Source: Saccharospirillaceae bacterium
Lineage (GTDB): Bacteria; Pseudomonadota; Gammaproteobacteria; Pseudomonadales; Oceanobacteraceae
Assembly (NCBI GenBank): GCA_022448365.1
Contig: JAKVCS010000005.1
Location: 343,903 to 407,902 of the forward strand
DNA: 64,000 nt
Reading direction: 5' to 3'
Below the pieces are notes generated by a model, which worked only from the letters and a program-made list of their open reading frames with translations, had not been told where the DNA came from and did not search any database. Position numbers and translations under genes: made by a program. Position 1 is the first letter of the stretch, and every line of letters begins with the position of its first letter. This document shows positions 8,324-17,601 of this stretch, piece by piece.

Positions 8324-8402
8324 AGACCTAAGCACAGAATTAAAACGGTGCGACAGCACTGACTATTAAATAAGTTTGATTTAACTGTGAAGGAAAAGAA
8401 CT

Positions 8403-9107
8403 ATGAAAAAACTGTCTCAAGCGATTGCTCTGGCTGGTGTTATGACTGCTGCTGCGGTACCTGCAGTACAAGCAGAGGTTGAAGTATCTGCATCGGCAGC
8501 TATTGCCAATATGTACCTGTGGCGTGGTCAGGATCTGACTGGTGCTAGCGGTGCTCCGGCGTTCTCTGGTGATTTGTCTGTAAGTTCCAACGGCGCTTAC
8601 GCAGGTGTTTGGGCTTCAAGTGGTGATTCTACCGGAGGCAACGAATACGATCTTTACCTGGGCTACGGTGGTGAAGCTGGTGATTTCAGCTATGACATCA
8701 GCGCCTGGACTTACATATATCCATCAGCTTCTGAAGATTACATTTCCGGCAATGGAAGTAATGCTGATGCACGCAGCACAATTTTCGACTTAGCCGACGT
8801 AATTGTTAGCGTTGGTTATGCTGGAGCTTCGTTTTCTTACTATGTTCCTGTTGGTGCTGAAAGTAACGATGACTACTCTTACTTCACCTTGGGGTATGGC
8901 ATGGGTGATTACTCTGCAACTCTGGGTAAAGCAGATGATGGTGACGAAGATTACACTCACCTGGACGTCAGCTATGCAGCAAACGATAACCTGAGCTTCA
9001 CTTTGTCTAAAGTTGTTGCTCAAAGTGCTGATCTGGACAAAGGCGAAGCTGGTCAGGATGAAGACCTGAAAGTAGTTGTTTCATACAGCCTGCCTATTGA
9101 GCTGTAA
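8403..9107 (+). CDS. TorF-family putative outer-membrane porin
   Basis: A 234-residue protein with a clear signal peptide (residues 1-24, ending AVQA), then alternating short polar/aromatic strands typical of a beta-barrel. The start of the mature protein, with NMYLWRGQDLTG followed by AFSGDLSVSSNGAYAGVWASSG, is the hallmark of the TorF/TIGR02001 family. It is acidic and ends in a strand (VVVSYSLPIEL). It precedes glnK-amtB by about 80 bp, behind a sigma-54 promoter. An outer-membrane route for ammonium, urea or a related nitrogen compound is a reasonable inference; the substrate is unknown. Confidence 0.85.
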   Translation: MKKLSQAIALAGVMTAAAVPAVQAEVEVSASAAIANMYLWRGQDLTGASGAPAFSGDLSVSSNGAYAGVWASSGDSTGGNEYDLYLGYGGEAGDFSYDISAWTYIYPSASEDYISGNGSNADARSTIFDLADVIVSVGYAGASFSYYVPVGAESNDDYSYFTLGYGMGDYSATLGKADDGDEDYTHLDVSYAANDNLSFTLSKVVAQSADLDKGEAGQDEDLKVVVSYSLPIEL

Positions 9108-9115
9108 AAAGCATA

Positions 9116-9145
9116 CAATAGCCCGTGCCCCCGCATGGGCTATTG
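9116..9145 (+). terminator. Hairpin between porin gene and glnK
   Basis: CAATAGCCCGTG-CCCCCG-CATGGGCTATTG forms a 12-bp stem with one G-T pair. No T-tract follows, so it is more likely a partial terminator or mRNA-stabilising end for the abundant porin message than a full stop. glnK has no other evident promoter. Confidence 0.55.
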
Positions 9146-9155
9146 AAAATACTGA

Positions 9156-9527
<372 letters not shown>

Positions 9528-9611
9528 TTTTTGTTCTTCAGCATCGGTTGCTGTTGAACCGATGTGAAAAAGATATCGAATAACATCAAAGCCTAATGCG
9601 GGGGGCTTGTT

Positions 9612-10877
9612 ATGGAAAATAATATTTACGAACTTCAATACGCCATGGACACCTTTTATTTTCTGGTGTGTGGCGCATTAGTAATGTGGATGGCGGCTGG
9701 TTTCGCCATGCTGGAAGCGGGTCTGGTCCGCTCTAAAAATACCACTGAAATTCTGACCAAAAACGTCGCTTTGTTTGCGATCTCTTGCACCATGTACATG
9801 GTGTGTGGTTATCAAATTATGTACGGTGGCGGCTACTTCCTGTCAGGTATTACCGAGGTTGATTCTGCGGCTGTTCTGTCTGACTTTGCTGCTCGCGAAG
9901 ACGGTTTCCAGGGTGGTTCTATCTACTCCGGTGCTTCTGATTTCTTCTTCCAGGTTGTTTTTGTTGCAACTGCAATGTCGATCGTTTCTGGTGCTGTTGC
10001 TGAGCGCATGAAGCTGTGGGCTTTCCTGGCATTTGCTGTGGTTCTGACCGGTGTTATCTACCCACTGGAAGGTGGCTGGACATGGGGCGGCAACGATGTA
10101 TTTGGCCTGTACAACCTGGGTGACTTAGGTTTCTCTGATTTCGCAGGTTCCGGTATTGTTCACATGGCTGGTGCTGCAGCGGCTCTGGCGGGTGTATTAC
10201 TGCTGGGTGCACGTAAAGGTAAGTACGGTCCTAATGGTGAAGTTCGCGCTATTCCTGGTGCTAACCTGCCGCTGGCGACTCTGGGTACTTTCATCCTGTG
10301 GATGGGTTGGTTCGGCTTCAATGGTGGCTCTGTACTGAAACTGGGTGATATTTCTAATGCTCACTCTGTAGCGGTGGTATTCACAAACACCAATGCTGCT
10401 GCGGCTGGTGGTTTAATCGGCGCCCTGATTCTGGCCTTCATCCTGTTCCGTAAAGCTGACCTGACTATGGCTCTGAACGGTGCACTGGCTGGCCTGGTAG
10501 CAATTACTGCTGAACCTTCTACGCCGACACCGTTCGAAGCAACTCTGATTGGTGCTGTAGGTGGTCTGATTGTTGTAATGTCTATCCTGACTCTGGATAA
10601 ACTGAAGATTGATGATCCGGTTGGTGCGATCTCTGTACACGGTGTTGTTGGTCTGTTCGGTCTGATGGTTGTGCCTCTGACAAACGGTGATGTTAGCTTC
10701 TCTGGTCAGCTGATCGGTGCAATCACTATCTTCGCTTGGGTATTCGTAGCGTCTCTGATCGTATGGAGTATCATCAAAGTTGTGATGGGTCTGCGTGTAA
10801 CTGAAGAAGAAGAGTATGAAGGTGTGGATCTGTCTGAGTGTGGTATGGAAGCGTACCCGGAATTCACTACCAAGTAA
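9612..10877 (+). CDS. amtB: Ammonium transporter AmtB
   Basis: Amt/MEP/Rh-family trimeric channel, 421 residues and about 11 transmembrane helices. The twin pore histidines are in GIVHMAGAAAALAG and SVHGVVGLFG. The MLEAGLVRSKNT segment and the FILWMGWFGFNGGS segment are family hallmarks. No obvious cleavable signal is present: the protein begins MENNIYELQYAMDTFYFL. It should be opened or closed by the upstream glnK product. A strong terminator follows. Confidence 0.96.
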   Translation: MENNIYELQYAMDTFYFLVCGALVMWMAAGFAMLEAGLVRSKNTTEILTKNVALFAISCTMYMVCGYQIMYGGGYFLSGITEVDSAAVLSDFAAREDGFQGGSIYSGASDFFFQVVFVATAMSIVSGAVAERMKLWAFLAFAVVLTGVIYPLEGGWTWGGNDVFGLYNLGDLGFSDFAGSGIVHMAGAAAALAGVLLLGARKGKYGPNGEVRAIPGANLPLATLGTFILWMGWFGFNGGSVLKLGDISNAHSVAVVFTNTNAAAAGGLIGALILAFILFRKADLTMALNGALAGLVAITAEPSTPTPFEATLIGAVGGLIVVMSILTLDKLKIDDPVGAISVHGVVGLFGLMVVPLTNGDVSFSGQLIGAITIFAWVFVASLIVWSIIKVVMGLRVTEEEEYEGVDLSECGMEAYPEFTTK

Positions 10878-10904
10878 TTCCTGATACGACAGCAACATGC
10901 TGAT

Positions 10905-10940
10905 AAAAAAACCGCTCTGAGTAGTCAGAGCGGTTTTTTT
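10905..10940. terminator. Rho-independent terminator after amtB
   Basis: A perfect 16-bp stem (AAAAAAACCGCTCTGA / TCAGAGCGGTTTTTTT) with tetraloop GTAG. The A-tract on the other arm lets it also stop the convergent gene that ends at 10985. Confidence 0.95.
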
Positions 10941-10984
10941 GTTTTCTGAATATCAATAACCGGAGGCTGTATTCTTGATTACGG

Positions 10985-11419
10985 TTATTGAGCCGGATCA
11001 AATAAAGCCGAATGCTGTTTTTTTACTGCCTTTACTGCTGTCGTTAGTGAATACAGGTTTTGCTCCGTATGATCCCCCAGAGTGAATAGGCGGGACTGCT
11101 TATCACTGGTCAGGTACAACCATTGAACATTATTTAGTTGAATCAAACGATTCCCCGACAAACTCTTGTAGATTTTCTTCTTAACCTCGTCGTTCGTCCT
11201 TTCATTGTTAAGATACTCAGTTCGGCAGTGATATTTACACGCACTCATGGCAACTGAGTTATTAAAAGAGCGGTAGGTCAACAGTATCTGGTTTGACTCC
11301 TTGCCGAGGTTTGTCGGAAATTTATGGCTACTGTCATATACGCCAGTAATCGGTTGAGCTTGAACTAAGGACGAAAATAAAAGAACAGGAACAGTCTGTA
11401 ACAGTTTAGAGGACGGCAT
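10985..11419 (-). CDS. Hypothetical exported protein
   Basis: A 144-residue protein with a signal peptide (residues 1-21, LFSSLVQA). The mature part is basic and has two closely spaced cysteines (C61, C65). I recognise no family or motif. It converges on amtB and shares the bidirectional terminator. The sequence is more AT-rich than the flanking genes, which fits recent acquisition. Confidence 0.6.
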   Translation of the reverse strand: MPSSKLLQTVPVLLFSSLVQAQPITGVYDSSHKFPTNLGKESNQILLTYRSFNNSVAMSACKYHCRTEYLNNERTNDEVKKKIYKSLSGNRLIQLNNVQWLYLTSDKQSRLFTLGDHTEQNLYSLTTAVKAVKKQHSALFDPAQ

Positions 11420-11693
11420 TTTAAAAACCTTGTATTCGATAAGGTTGCATAGATGATTGATATAGAAATTTTAGCGGATGTGTCTTGTTTATTTAACACC
11501 AATTAATACAGATATAGGAAATTAATATTAGATATTAAGGTGGGGAACTAATTAACTTTGAAATTAATAAAATTAGCATTTAATTCTATTAATTATTTTA
11601 ATATTAATGAAACAAATAATCAGTTTAGGGCTGTTTATTTGTTTCATTAACATGGTTGTTAATAGAAAATTTATTTCGGGCTTTATATCGCTA
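11420..11693. other. AT-rich intergenic region
   Basis: Very AT-rich sequence with stop codons in all frames apart from a weak 62-codon minus-strand frame that overlaps the next gene. The only structure is the long hairpin described separately. Confidence 0.6.
11604..11650. terminator. Long AT-rich hairpin
   Basis: TTAATGAAACAAATAA and its exact complement form a 16-bp perfect stem around a 15-base loop. It lies about 45 bp past the stop of the minus-strand small gene and could terminate it. The low GC content makes this weaker than a typical terminator, and a protein-binding dyad is possible. Confidence 0.45.
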
Positions 11694-11879
11694 TTACATG
11701 TCTTCGAAATAATAATCGTCCAGATCAGACTCCAGGCATTTGCGCTCCCGATGAGCTTCAATGGCTCGTCTCGCCATTAATTTTTTAGACATTTGTGATT
11801 CTTTATTGACTACCACATTGCCGTTCTGGTCGAACGATACAACTTCCTCGTGGCCTTCGAACTTGATAGCTGCTTCCAT
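11694..11879 (-). CDS. Small acidic-tailed protein, PA3496-like
   Basis: A 61-residue protein preceded by AGAAGGA. The N-terminal half is mixed. The C-terminal half is a basic helix (MSKKLMARRAIEAHRERK) followed by an acidic aromatic end (LESDLDDYYFEDM). That basic-helix then Asp/Tyr tail resembles small PA3496-type proteins of pseudomonads, whose role is poorly defined. The match is from memory and weak. Confidence 0.6.
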   Translation of the reverse strand: MEAAIKFEGHEEVVSFDQNGNVVVNKESQMSKKLMARRAIEAHRERKCLESDLDDYYFEDM

Positions 11880-12012
11880 TGTTCTATTCCTTCTGTTTGA
11901 TCACAGTCAGTGAGGTCTGCTAAACCGGAGCTATGATTTTTCTTGTTATTTGTTTCGCTAGCATGACATCAAAAAAACACAGAGCCAATCATACAAAATA
12001 CTGAATGAACGT

Positions 12013-12120
12013 ATGATAAATAAACCTAGCCCTTATGATATCTGGGCTGCTGAAAGAGCAGATAAATTGGCGTCCGAATATTGGCTATCAACTGATAAAA
12101 AACTAAACGGCATTTCTTAA
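12013..12120 (+). CDS. Possible 35-residue small ORF
   Basis: An ATG-TAA frame with plausible codons and a protein-like sequence rich in Trp and Tyr (YDIWAAERADKL). No clear ribosome-binding site. It lies alone in an AT-rich gap before hexR. It could be a real microprotein or the tail of a decayed gene. Confidence 0.25.
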   Translation: MINKPSPYDIWAAERADKLASEYWLSTDKKLNGIS

Positions 12121-12151
12121 TAATGGCGTATATTGTCCAGCCTGGGGGGGG

Positions 12152-13003
12152 TTAGTTCTCAATACGCAGCGATTTAATGCTGCGCTTAATGGCATTTAAA
12201 TGTTCGGCAAACTCCGGACCACGTCGCTGGGTCACGGCGACGGCCAACATATCGATGATCATCAGATGGGCAATGCGGGAAGTCATCGGCGTAAATTGCT
12301 CAGTATCTTCCTCAATATTAATGTGAATGGGTAAATCAGCGGCCAGACTCAGCGATGTATTCGCAGGCGCCAGGCTAACCACCTGAGCTCCGTGTTGTTG
12401 TGCCAGTTGAACGGTATGCAATAAGTCTTTGGTGCGACCACTTTGAGAAATAGCAACGACCACATCATCTTCACCGAGAGTCACCGCCGACATGGATTGC
12501 ATGTGCGGGTCACTGTAGGCGGCGGTAGCAACCTGTAAGCGGAAGAATTTGTGTTGCGCGTCGGTAGCAACGGCGCCCGATGCACCAAAGCCGTAAAACT
12601 CTACGCGACTGGCAGTGCTGAGGGCGTTGGCTGCCAGGGCAATCTGCTTGGATTTTAACTGAGATTTTACCTGATGCAGTCGCTGGATGGTGGTGTCGGC
12701 AATTTTATCGCAGATATCTTCAATGCTATCGTCTTCGACAATGGCGAATTGACCGATGTTGTTTGCGACCGCCATTTCCTGAGCGATGCGTACTTTAAAC
12801 TCCTGAAAGCCGTTACAGCCAATGCCACGACAAAAACGTACGATGGTTGGCTCGCTGACCTGGGCTTCCTGAGCCAGGTCGACAATACGCATATGCATCA
12901 CCTGCTCCGGTGCTTTGAGCACGTACTCGGCCACCTTAACCTCAGATTTACGCAGGTTCGGGATTGCAGCCGCAATTTCAGTCAGTACCGGACTTTGTCT
13001 CAA
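12152..13003 (-). CDS. hexR: HexR, RpiR-family transcriptional regulator
   Basis: A 283-residue regulator with an N-terminal RpiR helix-turn-helix domain (about 1-77, with VSEPTIVRFCRGIGCNGFQEFK) and a C-terminal SIS sugar-phosphate domain (about 120-260, with VEFYGFGASGAVATDAQHKF and the AISQSGRTKDLL phosphosugar loop). HexR senses 2-keto-3-deoxy-6-phosphogluconate and represses central glucose genes. Length and sequence fit HexR better than other RpiR members. No zwf-pgl-eda genes are adjacent. It diverges from uvrD. Confidence 0.9.
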   Translation of the reverse strand: MRQSPVLTEIAAAIPNLRKSEVKVAEYVLKAPEQVMHMRIVDLAQEAQVSEPTIVRFCRGIGCNGFQEFKVRIAQEMAVANNIGQFAIVEDDSIEDICDKIADTTIQRLHQVKSQLKSKQIALAANALSTASRVEFYGFGASGAVATDAQHKFFRLQVATAAYSDPHMQSMSAVTLGEDDVVVAISQSGRTKDLLHTVQLAQQHGAQVVSLAPANTSLSLAADLPIHINIEEDTEQFTPMTSRIAHLMIIDMLAVAVTQRRGPEFAEHLNAIKRSIKSLRIEN

Positions 13004-13051
13004 ATCAGCCTCGCACAGCCAGCAGTGGTTAATTCTTGGTAACTTCCATTG

Positions 13052-13067
13052 TAGTGAAAGGTCACTA
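13052..13067. promoter_or_regulatory. Inverted repeat upstream of hexR
   Basis: TAGTGA-AAGG-TCACTA is a perfect 6-bp dyad about 50 bp upstream of the hexR start. It resembles the HexR operator (TGTARTNNNNNTYACA-like) only partly, so autoregulation is a guess. Confidence 0.3.
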
Positions 13068-13139
13068 ACTTCGCGGATTATAAGTGAATTACGTCGCAGT
13101 GCTAGTGATAAAACAGATGGGGTATTGGCCAGTATAGTG

Positions 13140-13155
13140 CTGGAAATTTATACAG
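13140..13155. promoter_or_regulatory. LexA-like SOS box of uvrD
   Basis: CTGGAAATTTATACAG matches the SOS consensus CTGT-N8-ACAG with one substitution. Read on the other strand it ends in CCAG, the same deviation as in the E. coli uvrD box as I recall it. It overlaps a plausible -10 (TATACA) downstream of TTGGCC, about 55 bp before uvrD. Confidence 0.7.
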
Positions 13156-13210
13156 TAAAAGTACACTGAATGTATGAAATTCAGGCAGCGATTCTGATAA
13201 ACTCGCCTGC

Positions 13211-15442
13211 ATGGATATTTCATTACTGCTCGATAATCTAAACGATGGCCAACGCAACGCGGTGGCTGCCTCTTCCAAACACCAATTGGTACTGGCGGGT
13301 GCTGGTTCGGGTAAGACCCGGGTATTGGTGCAGCGTATTGCCTGGTTGTTGAATGTTGAAAATGTGTCGCCGTTTGCGGTGATGGCGGTGACGTTCACCA
13401 ACAAAGCAGCGAAAGAGATGCGTGGCCGACTGGAGGAGCTGTTAAATGTGCCCGCCAATGGTTTATGGGTCGGCACCTTTCACGGCCTGGCACATCGCTT
13501 ATTAAAGCAACACTGGCGGGAAGCCAAGCTGCCACAACACTTCCAGATTCTCGACAGCGATGACCAGTTGCGTTTAATCAAACGTCTGATGAAAGCGCAC
13601 AACATCGACGATAGCCGTTTTCCGCCCAAGCAGATCCAGTGGTTTATTAATGGTCAGAAAGACGAAGGCCGTCGCGCAGCTCATGTGATCCCATCGGCCG
13701 ATCCGTTTCAGGAAACCCTACGCACGGTCTATTCCATCTACGAAGAAAATTGCCAGCAAAACGGTCTGGTGGATTTTGGTGAGATTCTTCTTCGTGCCCA
13801 CGAATTGTGGCTGCATAATCCGGAGCTGCTGGAACATTACCAGCAACGCTTCCGCCACATCTTAGTCGACGAATTTCAGGACACCAACAATATCCAATAC
13901 GCCTGGATTCGCCTGTTAGCGGGCGACAAAGTGTCAGTCATGGCGGTTGGTGACGACGATCAATCGATCTATGGCTGGCGTGGTGCCAATATCGATAATA
14001 TCCGTAACTTCCAGCAAGACTTCCCTGGTGCAGAGCTGATTAAGCTGGAGCAGAATTATCGCTCCACCGCCAATATTCTTGCCGCCGCCAACGCGGTAAT
14101 TACCAATAATCAGGGACGGTTGGGTAAAAACCTGATGACCGAAGGGGCTGAAGGCGAACCGATCCGTTTATACAGTGCCTTCAACGAACAGGATGAAGCC
14201 CGCTATATCGCCGATCTGGTGGACGAATGGTCACGTGATGGTCGCCAGCGCACTGAAATGGCGGTGTTGTATCGCTCCAATGCCCAATCGCGCACCCTGG
14301 AAGAAGCGTTTTTGCGTTCTGGTATTCCCTACCGTATCTATGGCGGGCAGCGTTTTTATGAGCGTCTGGAAATTAAAAATGCATTGTCGTATTTACGTCT
14401 GCTGTTAAACCGACAAGACGATGCAGCGATGGAACGGGTCATTAATGTGCCCGCCCGTGCGATTGGTGAAAAGACGGTAGAAATTTTGCGCAGTCATGCG
14501 CGTGAGCAGGGCTGTTCTTTATGGCAATCAGCTAACGAGGCCGTCTCATTGGGTCTGTTGCCCAAACGCGCCGGAACAGCCGTGCAGAACTTTGTCGATT
14601 TACTCGATGAAATGAGTGTTGGTATCGAAGAGTTAAAGCTGCATGAAATTGTCGATCAGACCATCAGTCAGAGCGGTTTGATCGATCATCACAAAAAAGA
14701 GAAAGGTGAAAAAGGTCAGGCGCGCCTCGACAACCTGGAAGAATTAATTAATGCCGCGCGTCAGTTTGAAACCGGCGATTACCTGCCATCCGATGAAGTG
14801 GATAGCGCAGCAGAAGAACCGACCAGCCAGCTGGATCTGGCGGTATTTCTCGATAACGCCGCGTTGGATGCCGGCGAGGGTCAGGCAGATGAATACGAAG
14901 ATGCGGTACAGTTAATGACGCTGCATTCGGCCAAAGGTCTGGAATTTCCGCAAGTGGTATTGGCGGGGATGGAAGAAGGTTTATTCCCGCACAAAATGTC
15001 GATGGATGAGGCCGAAGGTCTGGAAGAAGAACGTCGTCTGGCTTACGTTGGCATCACCCGGGCTATGGAGCAGTTAATTGTAACCCATGCTGAAAGTCGC
15101 CGTTTGCATGGCCAGGAAAACTTCAGTACGCCATCTCGTTTTATTCGTGAAATTCCCCAGGATCTGATTCAGGAAGTGCGCCTGAAAAACAGCGTGAGTC
15201 GGCCATTAACGGCGAAACGTAACGGAGGGTTTGATACTCCGGCACAGCCTGATTTCATCAAACAGGAACAAAGCTCATCCGTACCTTACGATCTTGGTAG
15301 CCGGGTTTACCACGAAATGTTTGGTGAAGGGACGGTACTGCAGTTTGAAGGTCAGGGTCCTGGATTACGGGTTCAGGTATTTTTTGATGATGCCGGGCAG
15401 AAGTGGCTGGTGGCCAACTTTGCCAAGCTGGAACTGGTATAA
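13211..15442 (+). CDS. uvrD: DNA helicase II UvrD
   Basis: Superfamily 1A 3'-5' helicase of 743 residues acting in nucleotide-excision and mismatch repair. It opens DISLLLDNLNDGQRNAV. Walker A is AGAGSGKT at 29-36, motif II DEFQDTN near 220, motif III GDDDQSIYGWRGA, motif IV QNYRST near 282, and motif VI VGITRAMEQL. The C-terminal end, GSRVYHEMFGEGTVLQFEG then a final KWLVANFAKLELV, is the UvrD-type C-terminal module and distinguishes it from Rep and PcrA-less relatives. It is divergent from hexR and preceded by an SOS-like box. Confidence 0.96.
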   Translation: MDISLLLDNLNDGQRNAVAASSKHQLVLAGAGSGKTRVLVQRIAWLLNVENVSPFAVMAVTFTNKAAKEMRGRLEELLNVPANGLWVGTFHGLAHRLLKQHWREAKLPQHFQILDSDDQLRLIKRLMKAHNIDDSRFPPKQIQWFINGQKDEGRRAAHVIPSADPFQETLRTVYSIYEENCQQNGLVDFGEILLRAHELWLHNPELLEHYQQRFRHILVDEFQDTNNIQYAWIRLLAGDKVSVMAVGDDDQSIYGWRGANIDNIRNFQQDFPGAELIKLEQNYRSTANILAAANAVITNNQGRLGKNLMTEGAEGEPIRLYSAFNEQDEARYIADLVDEWSRDGRQRTEMAVLYRSNAQSRTLEEAFLRSGIPYRIYGGQRFYERLEIKNALSYLRLLLNRQDDAAMERVINVPARAIGEKTVEILRSHAREQGCSLWQSANEAVSLGLLPKRAGTAVQNFVDLLDEMSVGIEELKLHEIVDQTISQSGLIDHHKKEKGEKGQARLDNLEELINAARQFETGDYLPSDEVDSAAEEPTSQLDLAVFLDNAALDAGEGQADEYEDAVQLMTLHSAKGLEFPQVVLAGMEEGLFPHKMSMDEAEGLEEERRLAYVGITRAMEQLIVTHAESRRLHGQENFSTPSRFIREIPQDLIQEVRLKNSVSRPLTAKRNGGFDTPAQPDFIKQEQSSSVPYDLGSRVYHEMFGEGTVLQFEGQGPGLRVQVFFDDAGQKWLVANFAKLELV

Positions 15443-15472
15443 CGACCAACGTTAACCGAAAAAGAGAAATCT

Positions 15473-16405
15473 ATGGGAATTTCCCACCATCCCTGCAAAG
15501 TAACTATGCCGCCAGATCGCAAGGACTGTGCAACGGTGTTGGATTTTCTCATCGTCCGTTTTGCGCGTATCGATGCGGATATCTGGCGTCAGCGCATTGC
15601 CGATGGCAAGGTACATTGGGCGGATAAAACGCCGGTCACAGGCGACGATCCCTATGCGCCGAATCAGCAGGTATTTTATTATCGTGAAGTGCAGCAGGAA
15701 TCAGTCATTCCGTTTCAGGAAGCCATTATTTATCAGGACGATGAAATCCTGGTGGCCTGCAAACCGCATTTTTTACCCGTTACTCCGACCGGCAAATACG
15801 TTGAGCAGTGCCTGTTAAACCGATTGCGTCAGCGTACTGGTATCTCGACACTGGCGCCGATGCATCGTATTGATCGTGAAACCGCCGGTATCGTTTTATT
15901 CTCGGTTAACCCTGACAACCGTGATCGGTATCATGCGCTATTTCGCGAAACGAAAAATATCCGTAAAACTTATCGCGCAGTCGGTTGGACAAAACCAGCG
16001 GGTAAACCGGAAGTGGACCAATGTTGGTCTGTTCACAACCGCCTGGAGCAAGGTGAACCCTGGTTTCGAATGAAATCGGTAGAGGGTGACATCAATGCGC
16101 ATTCTGAAATAACCTGTTTGGCCGTTAACAGCGATCAGGCACTGTTTGAATTACAGCCCGTTACCGGAAAGACGCATCAGTTGCGGGTGCATATGAACGA
16201 TCTGGGTTATCCACTGGTGAACGATCAATTTTATCCTGATGTTCAACCGGAGAACTCAGATGATTTTGATAAGCCATTGCAGTTGCTGGCCTGGCGTATG
16301 GAATTTATTGACCCGTTAACAGCGCAGAAAAGAACATTCGAAAGTCAGCGTTTACTGGATTTCAATTACGTTGACGATAAAGAACAACAACGAAAAACTG
16401 AATAA
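15473..16405 (+). CDS. RluA-family pseudouridine synthase
   Basis: A 310-residue enzyme that isomerises uridine to pseudouridine in RNA. The catalytic motif HRIDRETAG (about residues 131-139, with the catalytic Asp) and the downstream KTYRAVG and GKTHQLRVHMNDLGYPLVND segments are those of RluA/RluC-type synthases. The N-terminal region has a degenerate S4-like part (VLDFLIVRFARIDADIWRQRIADGKV). I cannot tell which uridine is modified. It follows uvrD by 30 bp and is probably co-transcribed. Confidence 0.85.
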   Translation: MGISHHPCKVTMPPDRKDCATVLDFLIVRFARIDADIWRQRIADGKVHWADKTPVTGDDPYAPNQQVFYYREVQQESVIPFQEAIIYQDDEILVACKPHFLPVTPTGKYVEQCLLNRLRQRTGISTLAPMHRIDRETAGIVLFSVNPDNRDRYHALFRETKNIRKTYRAVGWTKPAGKPEVDQCWSVHNRLEQGEPWFRMKSVEGDINAHSEITCLAVNSDQALFELQPVTGKTHQLRVHMNDLGYPLVNDQFYPDVQPENSDDFDKPLQLLAWRMEFIDPLTAQKRTFESQRLLDFNYVDDKEQQRKTE

Positions 16406-16426
16406 AAATGCACAGAGGAAATAAGT

Positions 16427-17548
16427 GTGAAAATTAAAACTCTCGTTAAATCACTGGGACTGGGGGCAATCACAGCCGCTGCGTTGTTCATGACTGGCTG
16501 CAATAAAGAGTGTGCCGACCCACAAAATTCGCAAGCGCAGCAAACAGCTCAGGAACAACAAACCTTTAAATGGAAGCTGGTCACTTCCTGGCCAAAAAAC
16601 TTCCCGGGTTTAGGTACGGCACCAGAACGTTTTGCCGAAATAGTGAATGAAATGTCGGCTGGACGTTTAACCGTTAAAGTTTATGGTGCGGGTGAGCTGG
16701 TTCCTGCGTTACAGGTATTTGATGCGGTATCTCAGGGCACTGCAGAGATGGGTCACAGCGGGGCCTATTACTGGAAAGGCAAAACGCCAGCGTCGCAGTT
16801 CTTTACGTCGGTTCCGTTTGGTTTAACCGCTCAGGAAATGCACGGCTGGATTCAGTACGGCGGCGGTCAGCAACTGTGGGAAGAAGTGTACGCGCCGTTT
16901 AATATCCTGCCGATGCCTGGTGGAAATACCGGTGTGCAAATGGGTGGCTGGTTTAACAAAGAAATTAATAGCGTTGATGATCTGAAAGGTCTGAAAATGC
17001 GTATCCCGGGTCTGGGCGGGGAAGTCCTGAAGCGTGCTGGCGGTACCCCCGTCACTCTGCCAGGGGGTGAAATCTTTACCTCGCTGCAAACCGGTGCCAT
17101 TGATGCAACGGAATGGGTTGGCCCGTATAACGACTTGGCATTTGGTCTGTATAAAGTAGCAAAACACTACTACTATCCAGGCTGGCACGAGCCAGGTTCC
17201 ATGATGGAATTCACCATTAACAAGCCTGCATTTGATAAGCTGCCTAAAGATCTTCAGGCTATCGTACGTGTTGCCGCTCAGGCGATTAATCAGGACATGC
17301 TGAATGAATACACGACCCGCAACCACGCAGCCCTGGTTGAACTGAAAGAAAAACACGGCGTTGATGTACGTGCTTTCCCGCAAGACGTACTGAACAAGTT
17401 AAAAGTTCTGTCGGATGAAGTCGTAACTGAAGTTTCTGCCAGTGATGAGCTGACCAAAAAGGTTTATGAGTCGTTTAAAAACTATCGCGACCAGGTTAAG
17501 GCTTACCACGCGGTGAGTGAACAGGCGTATATTAACGCGCGAGACTGA
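16427..17548 (+). CDS. TRAP transporter substrate-binding lipoprotein, TakP-like
   Basis: A 373-residue DctP-family binding protein. The signal (1-25) ends in a lipobox-like MTGC, so it may be anchored as a lipoprotein, unusual for this family. The ligand-pocket region KMRIPGLGGEVLKRAGGT with its conserved Arg, then GGEIFTSLQTGAIDATEWVGPYNDL, is very close to TakP, which binds 2-oxo acids. GTG start with AGAGGAA upstream. No dctQ/dctM membrane genes are adjacent, so it is an orphan here. Confidence 0.88.
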   Translation: MKIKTLVKSLGLGAITAAALFMTGCNKECADPQNSQAQQTAQEQQTFKWKLVTSWPKNFPGLGTAPERFAEIVNEMSAGRLTVKVYGAGELVPALQVFDAVSQGTAEMGHSGAYYWKGKTPASQFFTSVPFGLTAQEMHGWIQYGGGQQLWEEVYAPFNILPMPGGNTGVQMGGWFNKEINSVDDLKGLKMRIPGLGGEVLKRAGGTPVTLPGGEIFTSLQTGAIDATEWVGPYNDLAFGLYKVAKHYYYPGWHEPGSMMEFTINKPAFDKLPKDLQAIVRVAAQAINQDMLNEYTTRNHAALVELKEKHGVDVRAFPQDVLNKLKVLSDEVVTEVSASDELTKKVYESFKNYRDQVKAYHAVSEQAYINARD

Positions 17549-17601
17549 GAATTGGATTCCGGATCAAAAATTAACGATGAATAAAATATGAGGGATTAAA
17601 A

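Noticed and set aside
10413..10898. 161-codon antisense ORF over amtB
   Set aside because: Low-complexity shadow of the amtB codons.
16823..17383. 186-codon antisense ORF over the TRAP gene
   Set aside because: Antisense of a well-supported gene with no ribosome-binding site or motif.
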